Source: Nitrospinaceae bacterium UBA3496 (GTDB lineage Bacteria; UBA8248). Taken from it: 17,407 nt of DNA. Positions 1 through 5,859 of the stretch are shown here, in pieces. The position numbers and the translations under genes are program-made. The stretch is taken from positions 1 through 17,407 of the forward strand of contig DFQF01000076.1 of NCBI GenBank assembly GCA_002377645.1. The letters run 5' to 3'. Position 1 is the first letter of the stretch; each line of letters starts with the position of its first letter. The notes under the pieces were generated by a model. The model saw only the letters and a program-made list of their open reading frames with translations. It had not been told where the DNA came from and did no database searches.

Positions 1-89
1 CCACATACGTAAATTCCAACCTGATTTGTTTTTACCGGTTTGAAAATTTCTTTCTTTTTTGACAATGTATTAAATATACGTATACCCAA
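1..89 (-). CDS. cysS: Cysteinyl-tRNA synthetase, N-terminal fragment (cut by left edge)
   Basis: The first 29 codons of a gene that runs off the left edge. Read on the minus strand they give a short lead, then NTLSKKKEIFKPV, then KTNQVGIYVCG. This matches the start of class I cysteinyl-tRNA synthetases, where a 'YNTLTRKKE' strand precedes the YVCGPTVYD segment; the Cys of that segment binds zinc in the known enzymes. CysRS charges tRNA-Cys in the cytoplasm. The only ordinary start codon is TTG at 89-87, with GGAG 11 bases upstream, a rather long spacing, so the start is provisional. It lies 39 bases downstream of the ispF stop in the same direction; an ispD-ispF-cysS order is, as I recall, seen in delta-proteobacteria. 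The catalytic HIGH and KMSKS motifs are outside the window, so the call rests on the short N-terminus and the context. Confidence 0.8.
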   Translation of the reverse strand, partial: MGIRIFNTLSKKKEIFKPVKTNQVGIYVC

Positions 90-128
90 TTTGAAAAAAT
101 CTCCATACTTATAAAAATTCAAAAAAAA

Positions 129-605
129 TTACTTTTTTACAACTGAGCAAATAGCTTGAGCAGCTATTCCCTCTTCCCTTCCAACAAAACCCAGGCCTTC
201 TGTGGTCGTAGCTTTCACTCCAATACAAGAAATTTCAATCGATAGAACTTCAGCAAGTTTCTTTCTCATATCCTGAACAAAAGGGGATATTTTTGGCCTT
301 TCGACATGGATAACTACATCAAAATTATTAAGAATATAACCTTCTTCAAATACAATTTGAAGTGCCCTCTTAAGAATTAAAAGACTATCTAAATCTTTAT
401 TTTTCTGATCTGTATCAGGAAAATAATATCCTATATCTCCTAAAGCAACTGCTCCCAAGAGAGCATCACTCATTGCATGCACAACCACATCAGCATCCGA
501 ATGTCCATCAAGACCTTTATCAAAAGGTATCTTCACCCCACCTAAAATTAAGGGCCGATTAGGAACTAACCTATGTACATCATAACCAATGCCAACTTTC
601 ATCAT
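129..605 (-). CDS. ispF: 2-C-methyl-D-erythritol 2,4-cyclodiphosphate synthase
   Basis: IspF converts 4-diphosphocytidyl-methylerythritol 2-phosphate to methylerythritol cyclodiphosphate and CMP, the fifth step of the MEP isoprenoid pathway; the family forms cytoplasmic trimers with zinc sites. The 158-residue protein is of normal length. Visible are the N-terminal GIGYDVH (Asp9 and His11 match known zinc ligands), LDGHSDADVVVHA (His43 is the third ligand) and the C-terminal KATTTEGLGFVGREEGIAA block that binds the cytidine part and closes the active site. Two consecutive ATGs start the frame; an AGGA lies about 8 bases upstream of the first. It follows ispD with a 25-base gap, so the two are very probably co-transcribed, and precedes cysS. 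Nothing odd is seen in the reading frame. Confidence 0.97.
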   Translation of the reverse strand: MMKVGIGYDVHRLVPNRPLILGGVKIPFDKGLDGHSDADVVVHAMSDALLGAVALGDIGYYFPDTDQKNKDLDSLLILKRALQIVFEEGYILNNFDVVIHVERPKISPFVQDMRKKLAEVLSIEISCIGVKATTTEGLGFVGREEGIAAQAICSVVKK

Positions 606-630
606 TTAGCAGATCCTATTAATTTATATG

Positions 631-1329
631 TCAATTAAAAGAATTTTCCTGTCTAAGGTAGAATTCGGCTAATAACAAATCATCTTTGGTAGTTATTTTA
701 AAATTCATTTTATTCGAAATAACAATTCGAGATTTAACTCCTATTTTTTCTAACAAAGATGATTCATCAGTTACTTCAGAATTATCCCCTTTGAAATCTA
801 TATAAGCTCTCTCCAAAATTTCTCTTCTAACAACTTGAGGAGTTTGTGCACTCCAAATATTTTTTCTAGGAACTGTCTGAATTGTATCCATTCTCTCATC
901 ACTAAGTTTTAAAGTATCTGATATCGCTAAAGCAGCAAGACTAGCACCTGTATGATAAGCCTCTAACAAACACCTTTCTAATAAATCTTTTGTAAAAAAA
1001 GGTCTAACTCCATCATGAACTACTACCCATTTCACTTGAACGGGAAGAGCATTCAATCCGTTTTCTACCGAACTCTTCCTATCAATTCCTCCCTCAACTA
1101 CTTTGACACCCACTAAAGAATCTCGTGGAATAATAACTGAATCTAGTTGTTTTTTTGGAAGTACTAAAGAAATGTGATTAAGTAATTTAGAATTTATTAA
1201 TCTTTCTAGCACATGTGAAACTATAGGTTTCCCATTAAGTTCACGAAATTGCTTTTTTTTATTACCTGGCAAACGCTCACCTAGACCTGCAGAAGGTATA
1301 ATTGCCCCAACAGTAAAAGGATCAGGCAG
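631..1329 (-). CDS. ispD: 2-C-methyl-D-erythritol 4-phosphate cytidylyltransferase (start codon uncertain)
   Basis: IspD couples CTP to methylerythritol phosphate in the MEP pathway. The nucleotide-binding loop reads VGAIIPSAGLGERLPGNKKK, followed by VVHDGVRPF (metal-binding Asp region), SAQTPQVVRREIL and the C-terminal KITTKDDLLLAE (conserved substrate-binding Lys). The first TTG (1272) lies inside the CTP loop and would delete GAIIPSAGLGE, so it cannot give a normal enzyme. The open frame runs up to 1386 (stop TAA at 1389-1387) but holds no ATG, GTG or TTG upstream of that loop. CTG at 1329 would give 232 residues, close to the usual length, and is used here. Other possibilities are ATA at 1359, preceded by purine-rich GAAAGAGAAGAG, or ATT at 1386. 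The enzyme identity is secure; the 5' end is not. Gene order is moaC-ispD-ispF, with about 40 bases after moaC. Confidence 0.93.
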   Translation of the reverse strand: MPDPFTVGAIIPSAGLGERLPGNKKKQFRELNGKPIVSHVLERLINSKLLNHISLVLPKKQLDSVIIPRDSLVGVKVVEGGIDRKSSVENGLNALPVQVKWVVVHDGVRPFFTKDLLERCLLEAYHTGASLAALAISDTLKLSDERMDTIQTVPRKNIWSAQTPQVVRREILERAYIDFKGDNSEVTDESSLLEKIGVKSRIVISNKMNFKITTKDDLLLAEFYLRQENSFN

Positions 1330-1426
1330 TGTTTTAGAATACTCTTTTTCTATATTTATTTTCTCTTCTCTTTCAGATAGTTTAATTTAGGAAAAATTAA
1401 AGGTTTATTTGAATTGATAGAAAAAA

Positions 1427-1939
1427 TCAAAGATTATACGATTCAATGTCTTCTAGTGAACGTACATAATCCCCTGATTTTCCTCCTGACTTTTTAATTA
1501 AACAAATTTCACCGAGAACCATCTCTTTATCTAATGATTTACACATATCATAGACTGTAAGACCCGCTACCGAGACAGCTGTAAGGGCTTCCATTTCAAC
1601 TCCAGTTCTGTCAAAAGCATTTACCTTAGAAAGAATACGTAAAAACGAGCTTTCTTCTTCTGAAATATCAGACCTAAAAAAAACCTCAACGCTAGTGATC
1701 CTAAGTGGGTGACACATTGGAATTAAATTGGAACATTTTTTTGCAGCAAAGATAGAAGCAATTCTAGCAGAAGCTATAACATCTCCCTTTGGAACTTTCA
1801 TATTTACAATAGATTTCAATGTATCAGAACTCATCATGAGTGATGCAGATGCAACGGCAATTCGGACACTCTCCTCCTTGTGTCCAACTTCTACCATTAC
1901 AGCTCTTCCTTTTGAATCAATATGATTTAGTTCTTCCAA
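1427..1939 (-). CDS. moaC: Cyclic pyranopterin monophosphate synthase
   Basis: MoaC acts with MoaA to turn GTP into cyclic pyranopterin monophosphate, the first stage of molybdenum cofactor synthesis. All diagnostic blocks are present in the 170 residues: KGDVIASARIA (Lys51), NLIPMCHPLRI (His77), FDRTGVEMEALTAVSVAGL, LTVYDMCK (Asp131, Lys134) and the flexible KKSGGKSGDY tail; these match residues implicated in catalysis in characterised MoaC. The start is TTG at 1939-1937, backed by AGGAG at 1950-1946 with a 6-base spacer, and the protein then has the family-typical 'LNHIDSKGRAVMVEVG' opening. It ends in TGA, a useful control showing that TGA is a normal stop in this genome. It lies 21 bases after dcd in the same direction. 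No other Mo-cofactor gene is nearby, but a molybdenum-hydroxylase gene lies at 5860-8112. Confidence 0.97.
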   Translation of the reverse strand: MEELNHIDSKGRAVMVEVGHKEESVRIAVASASLMMSSDTLKSIVNMKVPKGDVIASARIASIFAAKKCSNLIPMCHPLRITSVEVFFRSDISEEESSFLRILSKVNAFDRTGVEMEALTAVSVAGLTVYDMCKSLDKEMVLGEICLIKKSGGKSGDYVRSLEDIESYNL

Positions 1940-1960
1940 GACTTTCTCCTAAATTGTCAC

Positions 1961-2515
1961 TTAAATCTTTGCTAAAGTTAATCCTTTTTGACTTTGATAC
2001 TTACCTTTTTTATCTGCATAAGAAGTTTCACATTCTTCATCACTCTCAAAAAACAATACTTGAGCAATTCCCTCATTGGCATATATTTTGGCTGGCAAAG
2101 GAGTTGTATTTGAAACCTCTAAAGTGACAAAACCTTCCCATTCTGGTTCAAACGGAGTGACATTTACTATTATTCCACATCTGGCATATGTACTTTTCCC
2201 GACACAAACCGTTAAAACATTTCTTGGAATTCTAAAATATTCGACGGTTCTAGCAAGAGCAAAAGAATTTGGAGGTATCAAACAAGTATCGGATTGCATT
2301 TTAACTAAAGACCTTTCATCAAAATTTTTTGGATCAACAATAGTCGAATTTACATTGGTAAATATCATAAACTCATCTGCAATCCTTATGTCATATCCAT
2401 AAGAAGAAACTCCAAAAGATATTTTATCTCCTCTAACTTGCTTTTCTTCGAAAGGTTCAATCATTCCTTTTTCTTTTGACATCTTAGAAATCCACTTATC
2501 AGATTTTATACTCAT
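1961..2515 (-). CDS. dcd: dCTP deaminase
   Basis: Dcd deaminates dCTP to dUTP, feeding dUMP and then dTMP synthesis; the family is trimeric and cytoplasmic. The 184-residue protein matches the shorter bacterial Dcd type throughout: [58 protein letters not shown], then [19 protein letters not shown], which carries the catalytic Glu (Glu133 here), and [14 protein letters not shown]. The protein ends with [13 protein letters not shown], the usual C-terminal lid. The ATG start has GAGGGG upstream with good spacing. A 21-base gap to moaC suggests co-transcription; the parvulin gene lies 35 bases upstream. Nothing suggests a bifunctional deaminase/dUTPase. Confidence 0.97.
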   Translation of the reverse strand: MSIKSDKWISKMSKEKGMIEPFEEKQVRGDKISFGVSSYGYDIRIADEFMIFTNVNSTIVDPKNFDERSLVKMQSDTCLIPPNSFALARTVEYFRIPRNVLTVCVGKSTYARCGIIVNVTPFEPEWEGFVTLEVSNTTPLPAKIYANEGIAQVLFFESDEECETSYADKKGKYQSQKGLTLAKI

Positions 2516-2550
2516 TTTTCCCCTCTTTAATAAACAAATTGGAAATATAT

Positions 2551-3411
2551 TTATTTGAAATTTTTCAAAAATATTTTCGTATTACTCTTTTTTTCTAGTT
2601 TTTTCATTAGCGATCTATATCTTTCATTTTGTTTAGATTGAATAAAGAACATGCGTAGATTCTCCTTAACATCTTCATATTTTGCATCTTTAGCTGTTAC
2701 ATGTTCCGAAACTCTAAATATTTCCCAACCGAGTCTAGTTTTGACAGGCTTACTTACCTGACCTACGGGTAGTGCAAAAACTAACTTTTCAACTTTTTTA
2801 GGTAAAGTTCCCTTTTCAACCGTACCTAACACTCCTCCTGATTTCCGTGTTGGTTTATAAATTGATCTAGAACGGGCAATATTCGAAAAAATCTCTCCAC
2901 TTTTAATAAATTTCAGGATTTCGAATGCACTTTCTTTAGAACTAACAACTATATGACTCAGAGTCACCGACTCTTTTCTCTTAAATCTTTCTCTATGAAC
3001 AGTAAAAAAATTTTTTAAAACTTCATCTTCAACTTTAACATCTGAATATACTCTTTCTTTAAGAAGAAAATCTTTGAAGATTCTCTTCTTTGTCATCGAA
3101 GATAATTTAATAACTTCTTTCTTTGAGCCTACACCAAGACGTTTAGCTTCTTGGAAAAGCAACTCAGCACGAACAATTGATTCTAGAAATTTTCTTTTGT
3201 TTTTTTTAACACGAAGTTTCATAGCAGAAGAAAGTAAGCTAAGCCGAAATTCTATATCAGCCAGAGTGATTTTATGCCCGTTAACAGAGGCAACAATTAT
3301 CTTTGATTTTTTAACATTATTTTTCTTCTTTGCATCTAGTGGAGAAATTTGAAAAAAAAGAAAAAAAATCGGGAAAAATAAAAATAGTTTAAAAATAAAT
3401 GAATAGTTCAT
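2551..3411 (-). CDS. Exported SurA/PpiC-type parvulin peptidyl-prolyl isomerase
   Basis: Probable periplasmic folding helper: a parvulin domain isomerises Xaa-Pro bonds and SurA-like members chaperone outer-membrane proteins. Residues 1-27 form a signal peptide (short start, long hydrophobic run, then SPLDA before a lysine cluster). An N-terminal SurA-like helical part follows (about 38-145, with [17 protein letters not shown]). The parvulin domain covers about 148-238: [62 protein letters not shown] basic coiled tail ends the 286 residues. The frame could begin at TTG 3423, but ATG at 3411 sits 4 to 6 bases after GAGGAA and is preferred. It lies between the antiporter and dcd, with a 114-base upstream gap that could hold its own promoter. 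It could instead be a generic PpiC/PrsA-like foldase, because only one parvulin domain is present. Confidence 0.88.
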   Translation of the reverse strand: MNYSFIFKLFLFFPIFFLFFQISPLDAKKKNNVKKSKIIVASVNGHKITLADIEFRLSLLSSAMKLRVKKNKRKFLESIVRAELLFQEAKRLGVGSKKEVIKLSSMTKKRIFKDFLLKERVYSDVKVEDEVLKNFFTVHRERFKRKESVTLSHIVVSSKESAFEILKFIKSGEIFSNIARSRSIYKPTRKSGGVLGTVEKGTLPKKVEKLVFALPVGQVSKPVKTRLGWEIFRVSEHVTAKDAKYEDVKENLRMFFIQSKQNERYRSLMKKLEKKSNTKIFLKNFK

Positions 3412-3525
3412 TAGTTTCCTCAAAACTTTTAGATTCTTTTAATATACATCTTCCAAGAGTCCTAAATTAAGTTTAATGCACTGGGAATAAAACTTCTACA
3501 ACAAAAATTGTTAATCCTTAACTAA

Positions 3526-4452
3526 TCAAAAAAATGAAACTGCCACATAAAGAATATAAGTGGCTAACAGAAAAAAACCAGACCTTGCATTTATTTTTTT
3601 TCTAAATAAAATAAAAAACAAAAATAAACCCATCATTAAAATCATAAAAGGCAAATCAAAAAAATAGGTCTTATGTTCTATTTTAAGAGGATTATAAAGG
3701 GCTGCAGAGCCAACTACCCAAGTTAAATTAAGAATATTTGCACCCACTACATTACCTAGGGCAATTCCACTATGTCCTTTCAAAGAAGAAGCAACTGCCA
3801 TGACCAACTCTGGCAAAGATGTTCCAATTGCTACCATTGTCAATGCAATGATTATTTCAGGAACACCCATGAGTTTAGCTATTGGAATAACATTACCAAC
3901 AACAAGGTAACTTCCAATTAAAACAAACGTGCCTCCAAAAATAAAAAATAAGATTATTTTATTTAAACTATCTTTACTCTCATCAGTTAATTCATCAGAA
4001 TTTCCAGATAAAGAAGAGATAATTAAATAGAAAATGGCAACTAAAAAGAGAATTGCTCCTAATGTACTACTTATAAAACCATGGCTAAAAAAATAAGAGA
4101 ATAAATAAAGAAATATACCTATTAGTAACATTAGAAAACTCTTTGAACTTATCTTCGTCGAATTAATAATTGGACTGATAATTGCTGACACAGATAATAC
4201 TAAACCTATATTACAAATCACCGAACCTACTGCATTTCCAAATGCTGTGTCTGGTTGGTTTTTTACTGAAGCAAGAAAAGAAACTGAAAATTCAGGTAAA
4301 GTAGTAAAAATACTGACTAATGTTGCGCCAATAACTAACTTTGGTACTTTTAACTTATTTGCAATCGCAACTGATGAATCTGCAAACCAACTCGCTCCCT
4401 TTGAAATAAGAAAAAGACCAAAACAAAATTTAAGAACAAAAATCAGTGTCAA
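3526..4452 (-). CDS. Calcium/sodium antiporter (YrbG/CaxA-like)
   Basis: Inner-membrane cation exchanger of the Ca2+:cation antiporter superfamily, expected to export Ca2+ (or another divalent cation) in exchange for Na+ or H+. The 308 residues contain about ten hydrophobic segments and the two inverted alpha repeats. Alpha-1 is GATLVSIFTTLPE with Glu54, followed by FGNAVGSVICN. Alpha-2 is ALTMVAIGTSLPE with Glu215, followed by LGNVVGANILN. Both ion-binding glutamates and both GN(A/V)VG motifs are kept; alpha-1 has FTTLPE where many members have GTSLPE. An acidic loop (NSDELTDESKDS, about 151-162) separates the halves. The start is TTG at 4452 with CAGGAAA about 7 bases upstream. It is transcribed away from the methyltransferase at 4666 and toward the parvulin gene. 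The transported ion cannot be settled from sequence. Confidence 0.93.
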   Translation of the reverse strand: MTLIFVLKFCFGLFLISKGASWFADSSVAIANKLKVPKLVIGATLVSIFTTLPEFSVSFLASVKNQPDTAFGNAVGSVICNIGLVLSVSAIISPIINSTKISSKSFLMLLIGIFLYLFSYFFSHGFISSTLGAILFLVAIFYLIISSLSGNSDELTDESKDSLNKIILFFIFGGTFVLIGSYLVVGNVIPIAKLMGVPEIIIALTMVAIGTSLPELVMAVASSLKGHSGIALGNVVGANILNLTWVVGSAALYNPLKIEHKTYFFDLPFMILMMGLFLFFILFRKKINARSGFFLLATYILYVAVSFF

Positions 4453-4665
4453 TTATAATTTCCTGTAAAATAAAAAAAGTTTAATAGGCGGGAAAAAATC
4501 ATAATTTCAAAAATAATAACCTTTTTATATTTTATAATAATTTAATACTAATCTAAACTCGTCAAAACAATTACAACCACAAAAAAAATTTTGCTTGAAA
4601 TTTATACGAGTATGGGATAATTTTTACGAATATTTTAAAGATTTTTTAACCAAGGAAATTGCACT
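4453..4665. promoter_or_regulatory. Divergent intergenic region with candidate promoters for the antiporter and the methyltransferase
   Basis: This AT-rich 213-bp gap separates divergent genes. On the minus strand, TTGAAA (4510-4505) and TATTAA (4486-4481) are separated by 18 bases and could drive the antiporter. On the plus strand, GATAAT (4616-4621) is preceded by TG one base away, an extended -10 pattern, with TTGAAA 15 or TTGCTT 19 bases upstream; it could drive the methyltransferase. Neither is a strong match and the base composition makes chance hits likely. No riboswitch-like or operator-like structure was recognised. Confidence 0.3.
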
Positions 4666-5292
4666 TTGGACAATCAGTATTCAATAGAGAAAATTTATGA
4701 CCGCTGGGGGAAATTTTATGATATTTTCTTCAAGAAAGTTTTTAGCGAGGGCAGAAATGTTGGTGTAGAACTGTTACAACTCAAATCAGACGAGAAACTA
4801 CTTGAAGTAGGTGTGGGCACTGGTCTCTCACTCCCACTATACCCGAAATCTTCTGAGATTATTGGAATCGACATTTCTTCAAAAATGCTAGAAAAAGCGG
4901 AAGAAAAGGTAAGAAGCCTACATCTAGAAAATGTTGATCTTACTGTAATGAATGCTCAAGAAATGGAATTTCCTGACAATTCTTTTGATTGCGTAACTGC
5001 TTGTTATGTAGTCAGTGCAGCACCAGATCCACAGAAGGTAGTATCCGAGATATGTCGTGTTTGTAAACCTAATGGTAGAATCGTATTTATTAATCACTTT
5101 AAAAGTCAGAATTTCTTCCTAGCTAAATTTGAAGAATTGATTAATGGAGCTTGCAAAAAAATCGGATGGGAAACAACTTTAGATCTAGACCCTCTTTTAA
5201 AATCCAATAATTTAACTTTAATAGCACAAGAACGCGTAAACTTATTCAATTATTGGAAAGCTGTTTTATGCATTAATTCTAAAGAGAAATAG
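4666..5292 (+). CDS. Class I SAM-dependent methyltransferase, PmtA-like (probable phospholipid N-methyltransferase)
   Basis: The closest family I recognise is bacterial phosphatidylethanolamine N-methyltransferase (PmtA), which makes phosphatidylcholine by successive SAM-dependent methylations at the membrane. The 208 residues open with IYDRWGKFYDIFFKKVFSEG, as in PmtA. SAM motif I is LLEVGVGTGLSLPLYP (45-60), with acidic GIDIS (67-71), NAQEMEFPDNSFDCV for motifs II-III and RVCKPNGRIVFINHF (131-145). The INHF and following KIGWETTLDLDPLL also resemble PmtA. The start is TTG at 4666 with AAGGAA at 4652-4657, spacing 8; the next gene starts 83 bases downstream. The fold is certain; the substrate is inferred, and a ubiquinone/menaquinone-type or other small-molecule methyltransferase is the main alternative. 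Confidence 0.7.
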   Translation: MDNQYSIEKIYDRWGKFYDIFFKKVFSEGRNVGVELLQLKSDEKLLEVGVGTGLSLPLYPKSSEIIGIDISSKMLEKAEEKVRSLHLENVDLTVMNAQEMEFPDNSFDCVTACYVVSAAPDPQKVVSEICRVCKPNGRIVFINHFKSQNFFLAKFEELINGACKKIGWETTLDLDPLLKSNNLTLIAQERVNLFNYWKAVLCINSKEK

Positions 5293-5374
5293 AGTTTACT
5301 TCATTACTGATTGTTTGAAAATTTACTTGTCATAAATCAGAAAAAATATAAGACAATTTAACGGGAGATTACAC

Positions 5375-5854
5375 ATGTCGGAAACAGAAAATATTATTCA
5401 TACTTCGAAAGCAAAAATTATTAAAGAACCTGGAAAAGCTATGAAAACCGGTTTTTTTGAAGCCTTTCCAGATGATCCTATCCCTTATGGAGTTCATGGG
5501 GGGATTAAGAATTTTTATAAAGTTGAACCAGAAGAAGAAAGACCAGCGACTTTAGACCATCTTGTAGCTTCAGTAGCTGGTTGACTAACTGGAAACATGA
5601 GTAGCGCGCTGGAAGCGCGTGGGATTTCAACCTATCCAGACAATCTAGTTGGACACGTAGAAGGTTATATTGAGAATGTTGAAGGAATGCCTTTAATAAC
5701 AAAAATTAAAATCCACTACACTGTAAAGATTCCAAAAGGGACAAGAGAAGACGCAGAAAGGGCCTTAAAAATACACGATCGGGGTTGCCCCGCAAGTCAA
5801 AGCGTTCAAAGAGGTATTAAAGTAGAGCACACAGCAGAATTCGAAGAAATATAA
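5375..5854 (+). CDS. OsmC-family selenoprotein (in-frame TGA read as selenocysteine)
   Basis: OsmC/Ohr proteins are thiol peroxidases that reduce organic hydroperoxides with a peroxidatic Cys and a second Cys. Here the frame runs from ATG 5375 to TAA 5854 with one TGA at 5582-5584, giving 159 residues with Sec at 70. The surroundings read LDHLVASVAG-U-LTGNMSSALEARGI, which is the conserved helix where OsmC proteins have their first Cys. The second Cys is kept at 138 in IHDRGCPASQSVQRGI. Frame and similarity continue unbroken past TGA: YIENVEGMPLITKIKIHYTVKIPKG is the usual OsmC strand pair. GGGAGA six bases before ATG 5375 gives a good ribosome site, whereas the internal ATG 5597 lies inside the predicted SECIS hairpin and would begin a protein without the active site. 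moaC and gpsA end in TGA, so TGA is not globally reassigned. The pairing with Cys138 implies a selenenylsulfide cycle (inference). OsmC-like selenoproteins have, to my knowledge, been reported from marine metagenomes. selA, selB, selC and selD are not in the window. Confidence 0.88.
5592..5628 (+). promoter_or_regulatory. Putative bacterial SECIS element just downstream of the Sec TGA
   Basis: Bacterial SECIS elements are hairpins inside the coding region, shortly after the UGA, that recruit SelB-Sec-tRNA. Here CGCGC (5605-5609) pairs perfectly with GCGCG (5615-5619) around the loop TGGAA (5610-5614); a G-U pair at 5604/5620 can extend it. A lower helix GAAA (5592-5595) with TTTC (5625-5628) is possible across an internal loop. 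The first loop G is at 5611, 26 bases past the TGA and second in the loop, which fits the general bacterial pattern of a G near the start of a small apical loop about 16-37 bases from UGA. The GC-rich stem stands out in an AT-rich gene. Confidence 0.75.
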
Positions 5855-5859
5855 AAAAT

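Noticed and set aside
1270..1272. TTG at 1272 as the ispD start
   Set aside because: It would remove the GAIIPSAGLGE nucleotide-binding loop that is clearly encoded in frame just upstream.
3507..3521. Small hairpin GTTAA-TCC-TTAAC followed by a T-run on the minus strand as a terminator after the antiporter gene
   Set aside because: The stem is only five mostly A-T pairs; far weaker than the groEL terminator and likely chance in AT-rich DNA.
5582..5584. TGA decoded as tryptophan or glycine (alternative genetic code)
   Set aside because: moaC and gpsA end at TGA at family-appropriate lengths, and Trp is encoded by TGG throughout the window.
5597..5854. A separate 85-residue gene starting at ATG 5597 after the TGA
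   Set aside because: It lacks a ribosome-binding site, lies inside the predicted SECIS hairpin and is simply the in-frame second half of the OsmC fold.
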